In this document: positions 54,214 through 64,000 of the stretch, piece after piece
Layout of the letters: every line of letters begins with the position of its first letter
How positions within the stretch are numbered: the first letter of the stretch is position 1
DNA from: Puccinia triticina
Lineage: Eukaryota; Basidiomycota; Pucciniomycetes; Pucciniales; Pucciniaceae
NCBI RefSeq assembly: GCF_026914185.1
Contig: NC_070565.1
Location: forward strand, 3,162,001-3,226,000
DNA length: 64,000 nucleotides
Reading direction: 5' to 3'
The notes under the pieces: generated by a model
What the model saw: only the letters and a program-made list of their open reading frames with translations
What the model was told of the DNA's origin: nothing
Databases searched by the model: none
Translations under genes and position numbers: made by a program

Positions 54214-55015
54214 AAATTTTGGCTGTTGGCCTCAACACAAGATTATTAAAGCTCTGTCAGCTTATGAAAGAGGGTGGCCACTTCCAACCTCGCCTCTTCC
54301 CCTGCACACTATCAAGAAAAAGCAAAGTTCCATTTGGTCCACCTTGCAACCCAATCTCAAAAGTCCTTCCTACTCTGCTCGCGCAGCCAATCAACTCAAT
54401 CCTGATCAGGTGATGGTGTTCATGTGGCTGATGGATGGGGAGAAATTAAATTGGTCCAATTGCTGTTGTGGTTCAACATCATGTTTGGTGGTGGCAAATG
54501 CGGGTCGCGCTCATCACTGCTGGCGTGCGGCGTGAGTCACCTATCTTGATTGATGGCCTCCGGGCCCAACGGTCTGCGGACTTGAGGCAGGAGGGGTAAC
54601 CAGGGTACCAGCGTTGGCCGTGGCCCACTGGGTGGGCCCCTGGGAGTGCAGCGGCGTAGCCGCCTTGTACTCTAGTAAGAACAAATGAGGGTATGTATGT
54701 GTATACGTAAAATAAAAGAATTTTGATATGAGCATCACTGGATCATACAGTTGGTGTACTCAAAATAAGGCTATGAGTATGAAAATGTTGATTTTTCCCG
54801 ATGCAATGTGGGCAAAATAAGAGTTGGTATTGATGTAGTATTTTAGAGCATCTTGATCCAAAAAATTGGGAGGGACCCATAGGCTGTAAAGCGAAAGAAG
54901 AGGCAGAAAAAATAACAACCACTCCTTGTTAGCAACTCAATGAGGCTCATGTGACGCCGAGACCAAGTGATGATGGTAGAAGCACCAAACAAAGACATAC
55001 AATTTTGGAAAAGGT
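54214..55015. other. Intergenic, no gene seen
   Basis: A GC-rich patch at 54560-54670 includes GCAGCGGCGTAGCCGCCTT, a self-complementary word whose inverse (AAGGCGGCTACGCCGCTGC) also occurs near 21540. Downstream flank of the secreted-protein candidate. Confidence 0.4.
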
Positions 55016-55402
55016 TCAAGCAGCAGTAGCGGCGTGACTGGCGATGTCCCGGGTGAATTGGATTGAATCACGTGCGGTTTTTGCACACGAGGGAACATCC
55101 TCTTCCAAGATCTTGGATGTCGAACCAACATCTCCGATTATCTCCGGTGTAATAGTTTTCGGGAAGTATACAGCGAACTGCAGAGCGGCATTAATTCCTT
55201 TCATCAAAAGACGGAAATAAGCTGTGTCTTCGATGGCCAAATGGATAAGTCTGTACATTCCTATGGGAGAAGATCCATCCAACACTGGATGTGAGTCCTC
55301 CATAAACTCTTTCGCCACGATCAGCGGTATACCAGGCGTAGCGTTGGCCAGGGAGGAAATTGCTCCAAAAAGGATTAAATTGGTACTGGTAGTTATCTTC
55401 AT
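55016..55402 (-). CDS. Candidate small secreted protein (128 aa), unknown function
   Basis: A single-exon ORF starts at ATG 55402 and ends TGA at 55016. The N-terminus (MKITTSTNLILFGAISSLANA) has the layout of a signal peptide: a short polar start, a hydrophobic core, and small residues before a likely cleavage site at ANA/TP. The mature part of about 105 residues has a single cysteine, so it is not a cysteine-rich type. No domain is recognised. A consensus TATATAAA lies 152 nt upstream on the same strand (55554-55561), and the intervening leader has no conflicting long ORF. It sits alone between transposon remnants, a common setting for fungal effector candidates, but effector function is only an inference. 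Confidence 0.62.
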   Translation of the reverse strand: MKITTSTNLILFGAISSLANATPGIPLIVAKEFMEDSHPVLDGSSPIGMYRLIHLAIEDTAYFRLLMKGINAALQFAVYFPKTITPEIIGDVGSTSKILEEDVPSCAKTARDSIQFTRDIASHAATAA

Positions 55403-57126
55403 CCTATTCGATCAGCTTTATGAGAATTTTGGATCCGGGTGGCTCAATTTGTGCGCAAATGAATAACAGTGTGGTGTCGATGAGGTGTTATTAATAGATA
55501 GTCGGGATGCTCCCTGATGGCCTGCTCTTTCCGTGAGGCAATCCTACGCCCGGTTTATATAGACGCAGAACCAATCTGCCGGCAAGTTTGACCGAAGTGA
55601 GCTGGTGAGATAAATAATTATGATAAAAAAATACATACTTCGTCAGACCGGTTATGCCTTCAGTGAATGTATGCAGATGATGACAGGTTTACTGTTTCGC
55701 CTTCAGGTCGAGTCGTGGCACGCCGGTTACATTGGGTCCGAAGATTTCTCTGCTGCCTGAGCATCCAGCCTGCTTCTTGATAGCAAGTCGGAGTTGACCG
55801 TCGGTGAAGCTTTACCTAAAATACGTCCCCGACCTGGCATTTAACTACCGGAGGCCTGCCAAGCAAGCACCTCGAAGTAGAAATACATTCAAGCCCCGTC
55901 GTCGTCCAGCAAGGACATGGTCCAGGTCGACATCAGTATGCAGGTGTGTGCTCTCAGTTCCAGGTCAACGTCGCAGTGAAGCTGAAGTTTTCACTGGTAT
56001 GAGACATCAGTATGCTCCTCAAACCTAGCAACGACATGTAAGCCAAGTACTGATGCAGTTTTTTTAGGGTTAATTCAGCGAGGACTGATTTATTTATTTC
56101 GCCATTCGCTACTAGGGATCACTGCGGACAAGCCCATTCCACAGTTCAGCTCCTGATACAATTCTTGGAGGGAGGCCCAATACTCAATATTTCAAACGGG
56201 ATTTCTGCCTTTCTAGCTAGAGCTCCTGCGCAAGGGACTGGATTTATCCTGAGGCTTGTCCGCAGCACCTTTGGAGATTTGCAATGATCTGTCAGGAATT
56301 GTCTTGATAATTAGCCTGTTGATAAGAAAATTGACATGTACAGTCACTGGACAGAAACATGCATTGGTACCCCCAAAACCTCATTCATTCCATAAGCACC
56401 CACAAGATTGAAGTCATGAGGATTCAAGAATGAGTGTGTAAAATTTCTTCAGGGGGAATATGATTATAACAAAATAAAAAGTTTTTGGAATATCAAAAAT
56501 TTTACAAACTTCCTTGCATTAAATGATGATTTTGGAAAATCTTCAATACTATTCCAAAATAATAATGAACATTCAGAATCAATACACTGACATGTGAAAT
56601 GAATCAACATACAGCCATTCCTGAAAACCTTGCGGTTCCGGCAGCCTGAGAATCCGACCCACAAAATTTATTTTCTCAGCCCCCTGCCCTGTATTCTTCC
56701 AAATCTTCCACTCTTTGCACCCCTTCCCTTCCATACCCCGCCCTCCCCCCCAACCCAGCCCCAACCCCCCGCCAATCGGGCCCACCCGTATCTCAGCCGG
56801 AACCAACTGCCAGCCTGCCTGCCCGGATCCCCAACTGCCCAAAAAAAATTTTTCTCGAGATTGGTGAGTCAGCGCAGCACTTTGAACCTTCCTCTTTGCC
56901 TTCCCTTGGCCATCTGACCAATCAATTGACTCAATAAAGTTGCTATTTGCTGCAATCCAGTCATTGCCCAGTCCGCCGTCTGCATCCATGCAGACAACAA
57001 GATCATGATCCAGGAAGGGCAGTACATACAATCCCTCCTCCATCTAAATCATTCAAGGCACAGCATGGCTGACCCCCCCATTTGTATTGTTCTTCTTCCC
57101 CTGATAAGTATGCCCCCGGATTCTGA
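55403..57126. other. Intergenic, promoter side of the secreted-protein candidate, no other gene supported
   Basis: 55403-55700 holds the leader and promoter of the minus-strand ORF. The rest has no convincing gene. A 154-codon minus-strand frame at 56579-57043 has biased composition (Gly/Trp-rich, from a C-rich plus strand) and was not accepted. Confidence 0.45.
55554..55561 (-). promoter_or_regulatory. TATA box upstream of the secreted-protein candidate
   Basis: TATATAAA on the minus strand, 152 nt before the ATG at 55402. Confidence 0.55.
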
Positions 57127-58775
57127 CATGGTCTACATGAAGTATGCCCCCAAAGTGAAGGCCATTGTTGTCAGCCACAGAGTACATGTCACAGTACCTT
57201 ACACGTACCAAGTACCTGCAATTGTTCACATTACATATAGTACATTCCTTTTACACCTTTTATTATATATGTATATCATTAGATACAAGCTTAAGAATGT
57301 ACTCTTGTTATACATTACATTACAGATAACCATAGTTAAATACAGTTACCCCAATTTACTGTTGTTATGAGAGTTAAGTTACGTGCAAACAGTAAGATTA
57401 CAACACTTTGTAATATTACTGAACACGTGAAATACCCCAAGACAGGTATCACTCATTTAACCCTGTTACACCTCAGTCCCTATTTACATAACATATTGGT
57501 TATGATATAAATACATAAACAATACATGATGTAATCCAATTCAAAGAGCACTGAATGGAATCACTCATTGGTTACGATCAGCTAGTGTGCACAGCTACTG
57601 ATCTAGGATCAGTACTGATCATTACACTGCCCTGATCATTTCCAATGTTGATCCTCATGAGGATCTGCTTCCCTTGAGCGCTTCCAGTTCCCCCCTGGCC
57701 CTGAAGCACCTCCAAGCGCCTCATATCTCCTCCTGCTCTTTTCCCTCTATATAAACACGCCCTCCAGGAATGTTTATCCCTCAGAATATTTTCACAGAAA
57801 AGTTTAACCCATACTATAGTTAAACAGTGCTTTCATTCTCACCCATCATTCAATTCAGGAATAACATCAACTCTTGATTACCCTTACCTTTCTGTAGGTA
57901 AAACCGCAAACCCAAGTTGAGTTATTCCTTGGATGCCTATTAACACCCTGTGTTGATCTGGATGCACCTTCATTGAGAAAGCCTCTCAGTCAAGATTACT
58001 GATTGATTAAAACCTTCTACAGGTCTTACCACGAACCCATTGGCCCATCCTTGGCATCTTATACTATCATCTTGCTTGTAAAAACCCTCTCAGACACGGT
58101 TAGTTACCTACAGGCTGACAATTGTGGTCAAACTCAGCCAGCGCAGCATGCCCCTTGCCAGGATCAGTGCAACTATTGACCAGAACGTCTCGCCAGAATC
58201 CCTCTCGCGCTGGAACATGACATACCAACAAACCAGGGACATTGTTAGAGATCCAACGCTGTATCTTGACCGTGGCTGCCCGTTAGCATCCTCTCGCCAG
58301 AAGGCCAAGTTTGTATTGAACGCTCTCAAATATGAGCACAGGTTATACCTCAAAAAGATTCAAAGTCACATACAAGCAATTACGGGGACTTGAGACCTAA
58401 TCTCCACCATAGATGACAAATTGAGACTTGGCTCCTGTTGACCAAAAAGGTGGACCACACCTACAACACAAACCAAGACAATGTGGCCAGGTTCTGATAT
58501 ACTGACCGGATTGGGCAGTTCCCTGCCAAATATTTGGTTTTTCTGGGTGAGTTCACTCTCATTTTACCCCGTTGCGTCCAACATGCAAGGAGCTGAGCTT
58601 GTTTTCCTGGCTTAGATGAATGTGGTGTGTCTCTTGGAACCCACCCGCGTGACACTGCGTGGGCCACTTGTGGCCTATGGACAAAGAGGATTCCAAAGGC
58701 GCTCCGAGCCAACTGAATCACTGTCATGCCTGCGGTATCGTTGGACGGTGTGGTGCTCCATTCCAAACCATAAGT
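57127..58775 (+). pseudogene. Tc1/mariner-like transposase relic, split by a solo LTR
   Basis: ATG 57127 starts MVYMKYAPKVKAIV. After removing the LTR (57169-58120) it continues VKLSQRSMPLARISATIDQ, a helix-turn-helix-like region, then DPTLYLDRGCPL and KYEHRLYLKKIQSHI, typical of the N-terminal DNA-binding part of this superfamily. The frame stops at 58393. Decayed catalytic-domain pieces follow: LDECGVSLGTHPRD (~58615, the first catalytic Asp region) and TVMPAVSLDGVV (~58725). The remainder of the DDE domain is missing. The assignment rests on these motifs. Confidence 0.68.
57169..58120 (+). mobile_element. Solo LTR, family H copy 2
   Basis: 952 bp starting TGTCAGCCACAG and ending CAGGCTGACA with a perfect 5-bp duplication, ATTGT (57164-57168 and 58121-58125). 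Removal restores the transposase frame. A TATA box is conserved at 57748-57755. Confidence 0.95.
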
Positions 58776-58869
58776 AGCATTTTATTATCTTCTTTTACAT
58801 ATATTCATCATTACACTGCCTATTACCCCATAACCATTCACAAATACCTCATTCAGATTCTACACCTCA

Positions 58870-59280
58870 TCTCACCTATAGTTGACCTAAAGTCTGCCTT
58901 TTTCTACTTTTTACATATGAATTACTTCATATCATTTTCATCTTAAGAGATATCCTTGTTTTGACTTCATATTCTGTTTCCTCATGCAATTTTAACCCTA
59001 GTTACAACTTACCAACTCTTTGTAACTATACTCCTTCCCTGAGTTCTTGAGTTGTGGCGCACATGCGCAGTTGTGACGTGTCAGCGCTACCAGGAGCGCC
59101 AAACCACATGTACATATGTAATTACATAAGCAAACTGTGAAAATTTTTGAATTCAGGATCCCCCTTGCCTGAGGAGGATCTACAGACTCCAGCACACCAG
59201 AACCACACCCCAGATAACCCAGGATCACCACCAAAGCAATTACCACACTCCCAGTATACCTACCGTCACAGGCGCCTAGG
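58870..59280 (+). repeat. Truncated family-A LTR, copy 4
   Basis: The sequence is collinear with the reverse complement of 35316-36281 from the GACCTAAAGTCTGCC block to GTCACAGGCGCCTAGG, then stops abruptly. The first ~20 bases are degraded. The right part of the LTR is missing at the junction with element G's RNase H, pointing to a deletion or recombination at 59280. Confidence 0.85.
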
Positions 59281-61380
59281 GTTTCACTATCCTTCAGTTG
59301 TCTGGATATGAAAAGAATATGTCCCTCTTTTCTTACTCCATCAATGACTTGGACTTGATGTAAAGCAGCACCTAGACCAGTGATACTAGCATCTACATAT
59401 AGTTTGAAAGGATGGGCCCAGTCAGGGAACAGTAGCAAGGGAGCTGTGGTCACTTTCTATTTTAACAATTTGTAGGCTACTATCCTATGATGAGTCATCT
59501 CATATATGACATCAATCCTGGTGAGCTCAGTTAGAGGTTTTGCTATCTCTGCAAACTTCTCAATGTGTTGTCTGTAGCAACCAGCAAAAACAAGAAAGGA
59601 TTGCATTTCTTTCCTACTACTAGGCACTGGCTTTTGGAGGACAGCAGCTACTTTGTTCTGATCTATTCCTATAGCAATTCCAGAGACAAGATGTCCTAGA
59701 GCTTTGATCTTGTCAAATCCACAGTTACACTTCTTCAGGGAGATTTTCATGTTCATGTTGATGACAACTTTCAGTATCTTGTCTATCCTATTGGGGTGTT
59801 CTTCCCAAGTGTTGGACATAATGATGATATCATCAATGTAGATAATGACCCACTTCTCATCAATTTCTTTTCTGAACTCGATTTCCATCATCCTCTGGAA
59901 ATGAGAGGGGGCATTCTCAGGTATTTATAGATTCCTTTGTGCATAATAATCCTGAGCAGGTGTCTGGAATCTTCTGAAATGACATTCTGGTGAAAACCTT
60001 TGAGTACATCCATACTAGTCAGATATTTAGCTTTGGCTAGGTTTTTCAGAGTCTCACTGATCTTGGGAATGGGATACCTGTCTGAAGCAGTATAGGAGTT
60101 TAAAGCTCTGAAATCTTCTACCATTCTGGACTTTCCATTATGCCAGGCAATGATTACAGGAGTGGTGATCTCAACTACTTCATTATGGCCAACTTTCCTT
60201 ATACATTCAGGTTTACTAGCTCTTCAATATGTTGCTCAAGAGCTTCCCTGCTTTTGGGGCTGGCAGGATAAGGAGGTCTCCTGAGAAGAGGAGGATATGG
60301 CCTCTCAGTTTTCAACTTGAGATGAACTTCATGGCCTTTAATGGCACCAAGGGGCTGATTGGTGTTAGAGAAGGCAAGGTTGTTATTATAGAGGACTTCA
60401 AACAGCTTCTCTTTCTGCTCAATGGTTAGCTTATCACTGAACTTGGCTTCACAAAGTTCTTCGGCAATAAATTGTTGCAGTTGAGAATTGGACTTCTTTA
60501 CAGCAGAAATTTCATTGGAAGGACTCATTTTCTCAAGATGATGGGATTTTAAACTGAATTTCTTCCTCTTGTTCTCATTTCCAATTGTGAAGAATCTCTC
60601 CTTACTGTTTGTGATATCAAAACCATACAGAGACATGTAATCATTTCCAAGTGTAAGGTAGTTGATTCTTGCATTTTTCATAACTACAAATTCTGCTAGA
60701 ATTCTTACTAAACCTTTAGTGTGAGGAAAAATCAAAGCCATTTCTATTATACCCATTGGCTGTAATTAGTCACTACAGCTGTGAAATTTAGCATGGTTGA
60801 TTGGCATGAGCTTGTTTTCCCATTCTGTTATTATAGAATCTAGCAATCTGTTGCTGATGATTGAGCAAGAAGCTCCACTATCAAGAAGAAATTAGTGTTC
60901 TCTGGATTCAATGAGGACAGTAGTGAGATTAGCTTTTCCAGTTAGGTGATCTTTTCCTCTATCAGGTTTACATTTCATCAGTCTAGCATCCTCTATATGG
61001 GAAGACTGGCAGGATTTGTCCCAGGTCTGAGGTTGATGAGTTTCAGCTTGGATTTCAGCAATGGAGAAGTCTTGATTTATCTCACACTCTACAGCATGTG
61101 CTCCAAAATCAAAGTCAACCAAAGGATCATAATTGGCACCATTTCCATTGTCCATGGCAAGGATCATGTGGTTGTTTCTATGATTCTCTTCCTCTTCATC
61201 TAGTTCTGATTCAGACTTTTGTGGCTCAACTTGATCTTCTCCATTGTTACTCTTGGGATCATCATCATCATCCATTCCTATATGATTGATTCTGTTCTTC
61301 TTCTTAGGGCATTCCCTGGAGCAGTGGCCAGTTTGTTTGCAGAAATGACATACACCAGGAAAAAAAAATAGTCACTTGAT

Positions 61381-61784
61381 GGAAAGTGACATCATGCCAG
61401 CTCCAGCGGGCTACCCACCATCTACCCACCATCTACCCATCATCTAACCACCATCTAACCACCATCTAACCAGTTTAAGAATTTCCACAGGAGATCCTCA
61501 GTTTTTGCTGGGCACCACTGATCCCCATTTCTGGTCAGCTGATACTCAGCTTTAGCTCCCAGCTTATGCTCAGCTTTGGTGCGGAAAGTGACATCATGCC
61601 AGCTCCAGCGGGCTACCCACCATCTACCCACCATCTACCCATCATCTAACCACCATCTAACCACCATCTAACCAGTTTAAGAATTTCCACAGGAGATCCT
61701 CAGTTTTTGCTGGGCACCACTGATCCCCATTTCTGGTCAGCTGATACTCAGCTTTAGCTCCCAGCTTATGCTCAGCTTTGGTGC
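61381..61784. repeat. Two tandem copies of a 202-bp unit
   Basis: 61381-61582 and 61583-61784 are nearly identical. Each starts GGAAAGTGACATCATGCC next to the inverted terminus and contains an 11-bp sub-repeat of the type CCATCTACCCA. Confidence 0.9.
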
Positions 61785-62610
61785 CCAGCTCATGCTCAGC
61801 TTTGTTGCCCAGATCAGAACCAGTCCTGGCCCAGCTTATTTTCAGCTTTATTCCAATCATGGCTCAGCTTAGACTCAGATTAGGACTATCATTGGCTCAG
61901 CCAATGCTCAGCTTTGGACCAGTATTGGCTCAGCTGATTTTCAGCTTTGGATAAATCTTGGCCCAGCCAATGCTCAGATTCTGAGTCTGACCACTCCTGT
62001 AACAGCTTATGCTCATCTGTGGACCAGCCTTGGCTCAGGTGATGCTCAGCTCTGGACCAGCCTTGGCTCAGCTGATGCTCAGCTGTGGACCAGCCTTGGC
62101 TCAGCTGATGCTCAGCTGTGGACCAGCCTTGACTCAGCTGATGCTCAGCTGTGGACCAGCCTTGGCTCAGCTGATGCTCAGCTGTGGAACAGCCTTGGCT
62201 CAGGTGATATTAATCTTTTGAATAGTCTCAAAAAATCTGATACTCAGCTTTGGAACAGCCTTGGCTCAGCCAATGCTCAGCTTTGTGCCAGCATTGGCTC
62301 AGCCAATGCTCAGCTTTGTGCCAGCATTGGCTCAGCCAATGCTCAGCTTTTGGAAAATTTTGGCCCAGCTGGTGTTAATCTTTGGAACAGTATTTTCCCA
62401 GCTGATCCTAAGCTCTGCACAAGCCTTTTCCAAGATGATGCTCAGCTTTGGACCATTTTTGGCTAAGCTGATGCTCAGATTTGGAATATTCCTGGTCCAG
62501 CTGACACTTGGATTTGTTTCAGGCTTGGAATATCCAATGCTCAGCTGTGGCCCAGGCTCAGCCAATGCTCAGCTTTGGCCCAGGCTCAGTCAATGCCTAC
62601 TGCTCAGCTT
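61785..62610. repeat. Minisatellite with ~33-bp unit
   Basis: A unit like GACCAGCCTTGGCTCAGCTG plus ATGCTCAGCTGTG is best preserved at 62020-62215 (about six copies) and decays outward in both directions. Because 33 is a multiple of 3, several frames look open, but the peptide is just periodic. Confidence 0.88.
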
Positions 62611-63863
62611 ATGATGAGCATCAGCTGTTTCTGGGAAAAAATTAGGATCAGCTGACTGTGCCACATTGAGTGCTCTGGTGCAGTCCTGCAAGCTCTACAA
62701 GTGCTGGTGGAGCAGACTTGGAGCAGCGCTGGAGTAGCTCTGGAGCAGAAACCAAAGCTGCATCATGTCACTTACCATCAAGTGACTATTTTTTTTTCCT
62801 GGTGATATAAGTTTTTCCTTTTCATGGGCAGAGACAGGATTTCTTTTTGAAGAGGAGTCAGTTGGCTTATCAGCTTTCTCAGGGGCGAGATTATTTCTCC
62901 ATTGGGATCTGTTTGGAGCATTATAATTGTTTGTCACAGGCTTGTTCCTTTTCATGACTCTGTATATGACTTCTTCAGCAATTATAACCATATCCTCAAA
63001 GCTCATTTCAGTAGCATCTCTTTTGTATCTGCTTTTAATAGCGTGCTCAAGATTTGGAGGGCATTGATTTAAGATCTTGTCACAAATTAGATACTGACTG
63101 AGCTGAGGTTGATAAGCTTCCAGTCTTTCTCTTTGATTACCAAACCATTTAGGGATTTTTCTCCCATCATAAGCAAAGTGATCACTTTCAAACTCCTGTT
63201 GTATTTTCCATTTCCAGTTCTCAGTGCCAAACTTGTTCCTGATGGCATTCTTCCACCAGGCCCAAGATTTGTTCCCATACTGGTCTCTGATGCCTGGGTA
63301 CCAATTCCTTGCAGTGTCAGTCAAAAAGATTTTTAATCTACTGATTATCATATTATCTAGCATCAAGTAGTCTCTGACAAGGATATCAGTGTTTTTGATC
63401 CAAAGTTCATGATTGTAAGGCAATTCTCCAGAGAATTTCTGCCAGTCTCCATTCTTAGGGCTACCTTTCCACAATTCTTTCCTCATCTCAAAGTCTACTG
63501 CTCCATGATCAATGTAGGGGAATTCTTCTTTTGCAGTTGCATTAGTAGCACTAGAGGCCAAGGCGGCTTCGCCGCTGCAGATAACTGGTTCTATTTCTCC
63601 ATATTTTCTCTTTGATCCCTTCTTCAACATGTCACTGTCACAATAACCTGTAAGCATCACACCTCATTTATGTTTTATTCCAATCCCCAAAATACAGTAG
63701 TAGATCCAGCCCAAATGATGTGTCTACCACTTCAAAATTGGCACAATTTAACTACAAAGCATTATGTTGATAAAAGCATTCTGCAGTTATTTGCATGTGG
63801 TGAAGTGCACATCAAGCTAGTAAAGTTGGGTGTAGTCAATGTAGAGCGAGTAAAAGGAATAGT

Positions 63864-63934
63864 GCGGACAGGGGGAATCGAACCCGCATCTCCCTGATGC
63901 ATGCTGGGTTGCTCTACTGTTGAGCTATATCCAC
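63864..63934 (-). tRNA. tRNA-like sequence, probable degenerate tRNA-Ala(UGC)
   Basis: 71 nt that fold as a tRNA. The acceptor stem GTGGATA/TGTCCGC pairs at all seven positions with two G-U pairs. The D arm is GCTC..GAGC with an A-box (TAGCTCAACAGT). The T arm contains the B-box GGTTCGATTCC with one mismatch in the stem. The anticodon arm is imperfect: CCCAG against CAGGG has one mismatch, and the loop CATGCAT has A instead of the invariant T before TGC. It is probably a pseudogene or an old copy. Confidence 0.6.
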
Positions 63935-64000
63935 AGGTGTGAGGTGTACCAACATATACTACCTCTACACACCCCCTGTACACCTACACCGGTGACAGAG

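Larger units (their letters stand above)
61353..62804. mobile_element. 1.45-kb terminal-inverted-repeat element filled with minisatellites, ATA target duplication
   Basis: Both ends carry an inverted repeat of about 45 bp (CACCAGG, nine A's, then TAGTCACTTGATGG and GTGACAT). ATA flanks it on both sides (61350-61352 and 62805-62807). Taking it out with one ATA rebuilds an intact in-frame CCHC knuckle in element G, which confirms the boundaries. A 3-bp duplication suggests the PIF/Harbinger group, though the sequence is not the usual TWA consensus in every respect. The interior has no real gene; it is made of tandem repeats. Confidence 0.88.
59281..63657 (-). pseudogene. Degenerate Gypsy element G gag-pol
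   Basis: Minus strand, starting near ATG 63657. Gag covers 63657-62808 (WYPGIRDQYGNKSWAWWKNAIRNKF-type core). It ends in a CCHC knuckle (CHFCKQTGHCSREC) that is split by the element at 61353-62804 and restored when that element is removed. An acidic linker follows (61275-60900), with a stop at its end. Next comes protease FLLDSGASCSIISNRLL (~60880). Pre-RT and RT pieces are in several frames: EDFRALNSYTASDRYPIPK (~60115), TSMDVLKGFHQN (~60010) and active site IIYIDDIIIM (~59850). RNase H has LYVDASITGLGAALHQ (~59400). The C-terminal RNase H, integrase and 3' LTR are lost at 59280, where a family-A LTR fragment abuts. Many frameshifts and stops make it dead. Confidence 0.88.

Noticed and set aside
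56579..57043. 154-codon minus-strand ORF
   Set aside because: Composition follows a C-rich plus strand; no motif, and it runs up to the transposase relic without gene-like signals.
62020..62215. Possible CRISPR-like array
   Set aside because: The units are contiguous with no unique spacers, and the setting is a eukaryotic transposon.
62009..62614. Periodic ORFs (CGPALAQLMLS repeats)
   Set aside because: The 33-bp minisatellite unit is divisible by three, so open frames arise without coding constraint.

Overview
This looks like a transposon-dense stretch of a fungal nuclear genome. The best fit is a rust-type basidiomycete (Pucciniales). The introns are short GT..AG introns of 60-103 nt. There is a MULE transposase relic with a WRKY-GCM1-type zinc finger, a kind of family I remember as common in rusts. 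There is a chromodomain Gypsy element, a Helitron relic, and one small protein with a signal peptide. The species cannot be named from the sequence alone. Almost everything is mobile DNA; only one host-like gene candidate was found (55.0-55.4 kb). I label repeat families A-I for convenience.

Layout. 1-12.3 kb, minus strand: a Gypsy element (E) with an intact RT-RNase H-integrase frame running off the left edge. It is interrupted by an LTR of family A (2629-4248), which itself carries a 0.64-kb insertion, and by a complete Copia element (F, 4932-9756) with LTRs of only about 100 bp. E is joined in frame near 9.9 kb to a MULE pseudogene (to 12327). 12.9-14.6 kb: Helitron relic. 14.6-24.7 kb: repeats without clear genes, an old family-A LTR, two elements with CAACGGTG ends, and a 3.6-kb inverted-repeat element holding a dead tyrosine recombinase.

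24716-50610 is one chromodomain Gypsy element (C) with a perfect AAGGG target duplication. It was split by a Copia (D, itself holding a solo LTR), a family-A solo LTR, and a recent 12.4-kb Gypsy (B). Target duplications are readable at every level. Removing the insertions restores C's reading frame at the solo-LTR and B junctions. B has almost identical LTRs, a large gag-protease ORF with an extra C-terminal region, a spacer carrying a probable spliced antisense gene, and a pol ORF with a single TGA.

50.6-64 kb: two more CAACGGTG elements, two family-H solo LTRs (one inside a Tc1/mariner relic), a candidate secreted-protein gene, and a degenerate Gypsy (G) on the minus strand. G carries a 1.45-kb terminal-inverted-repeat element made of minisatellites. 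A degenerate tRNA lies near the right edge.

The least familiar signals are four CAACGGTG-ended elements, each flanked by an exact 7-bp target duplication, the antisense gene in element B, and the minisatellite-filled element in G.
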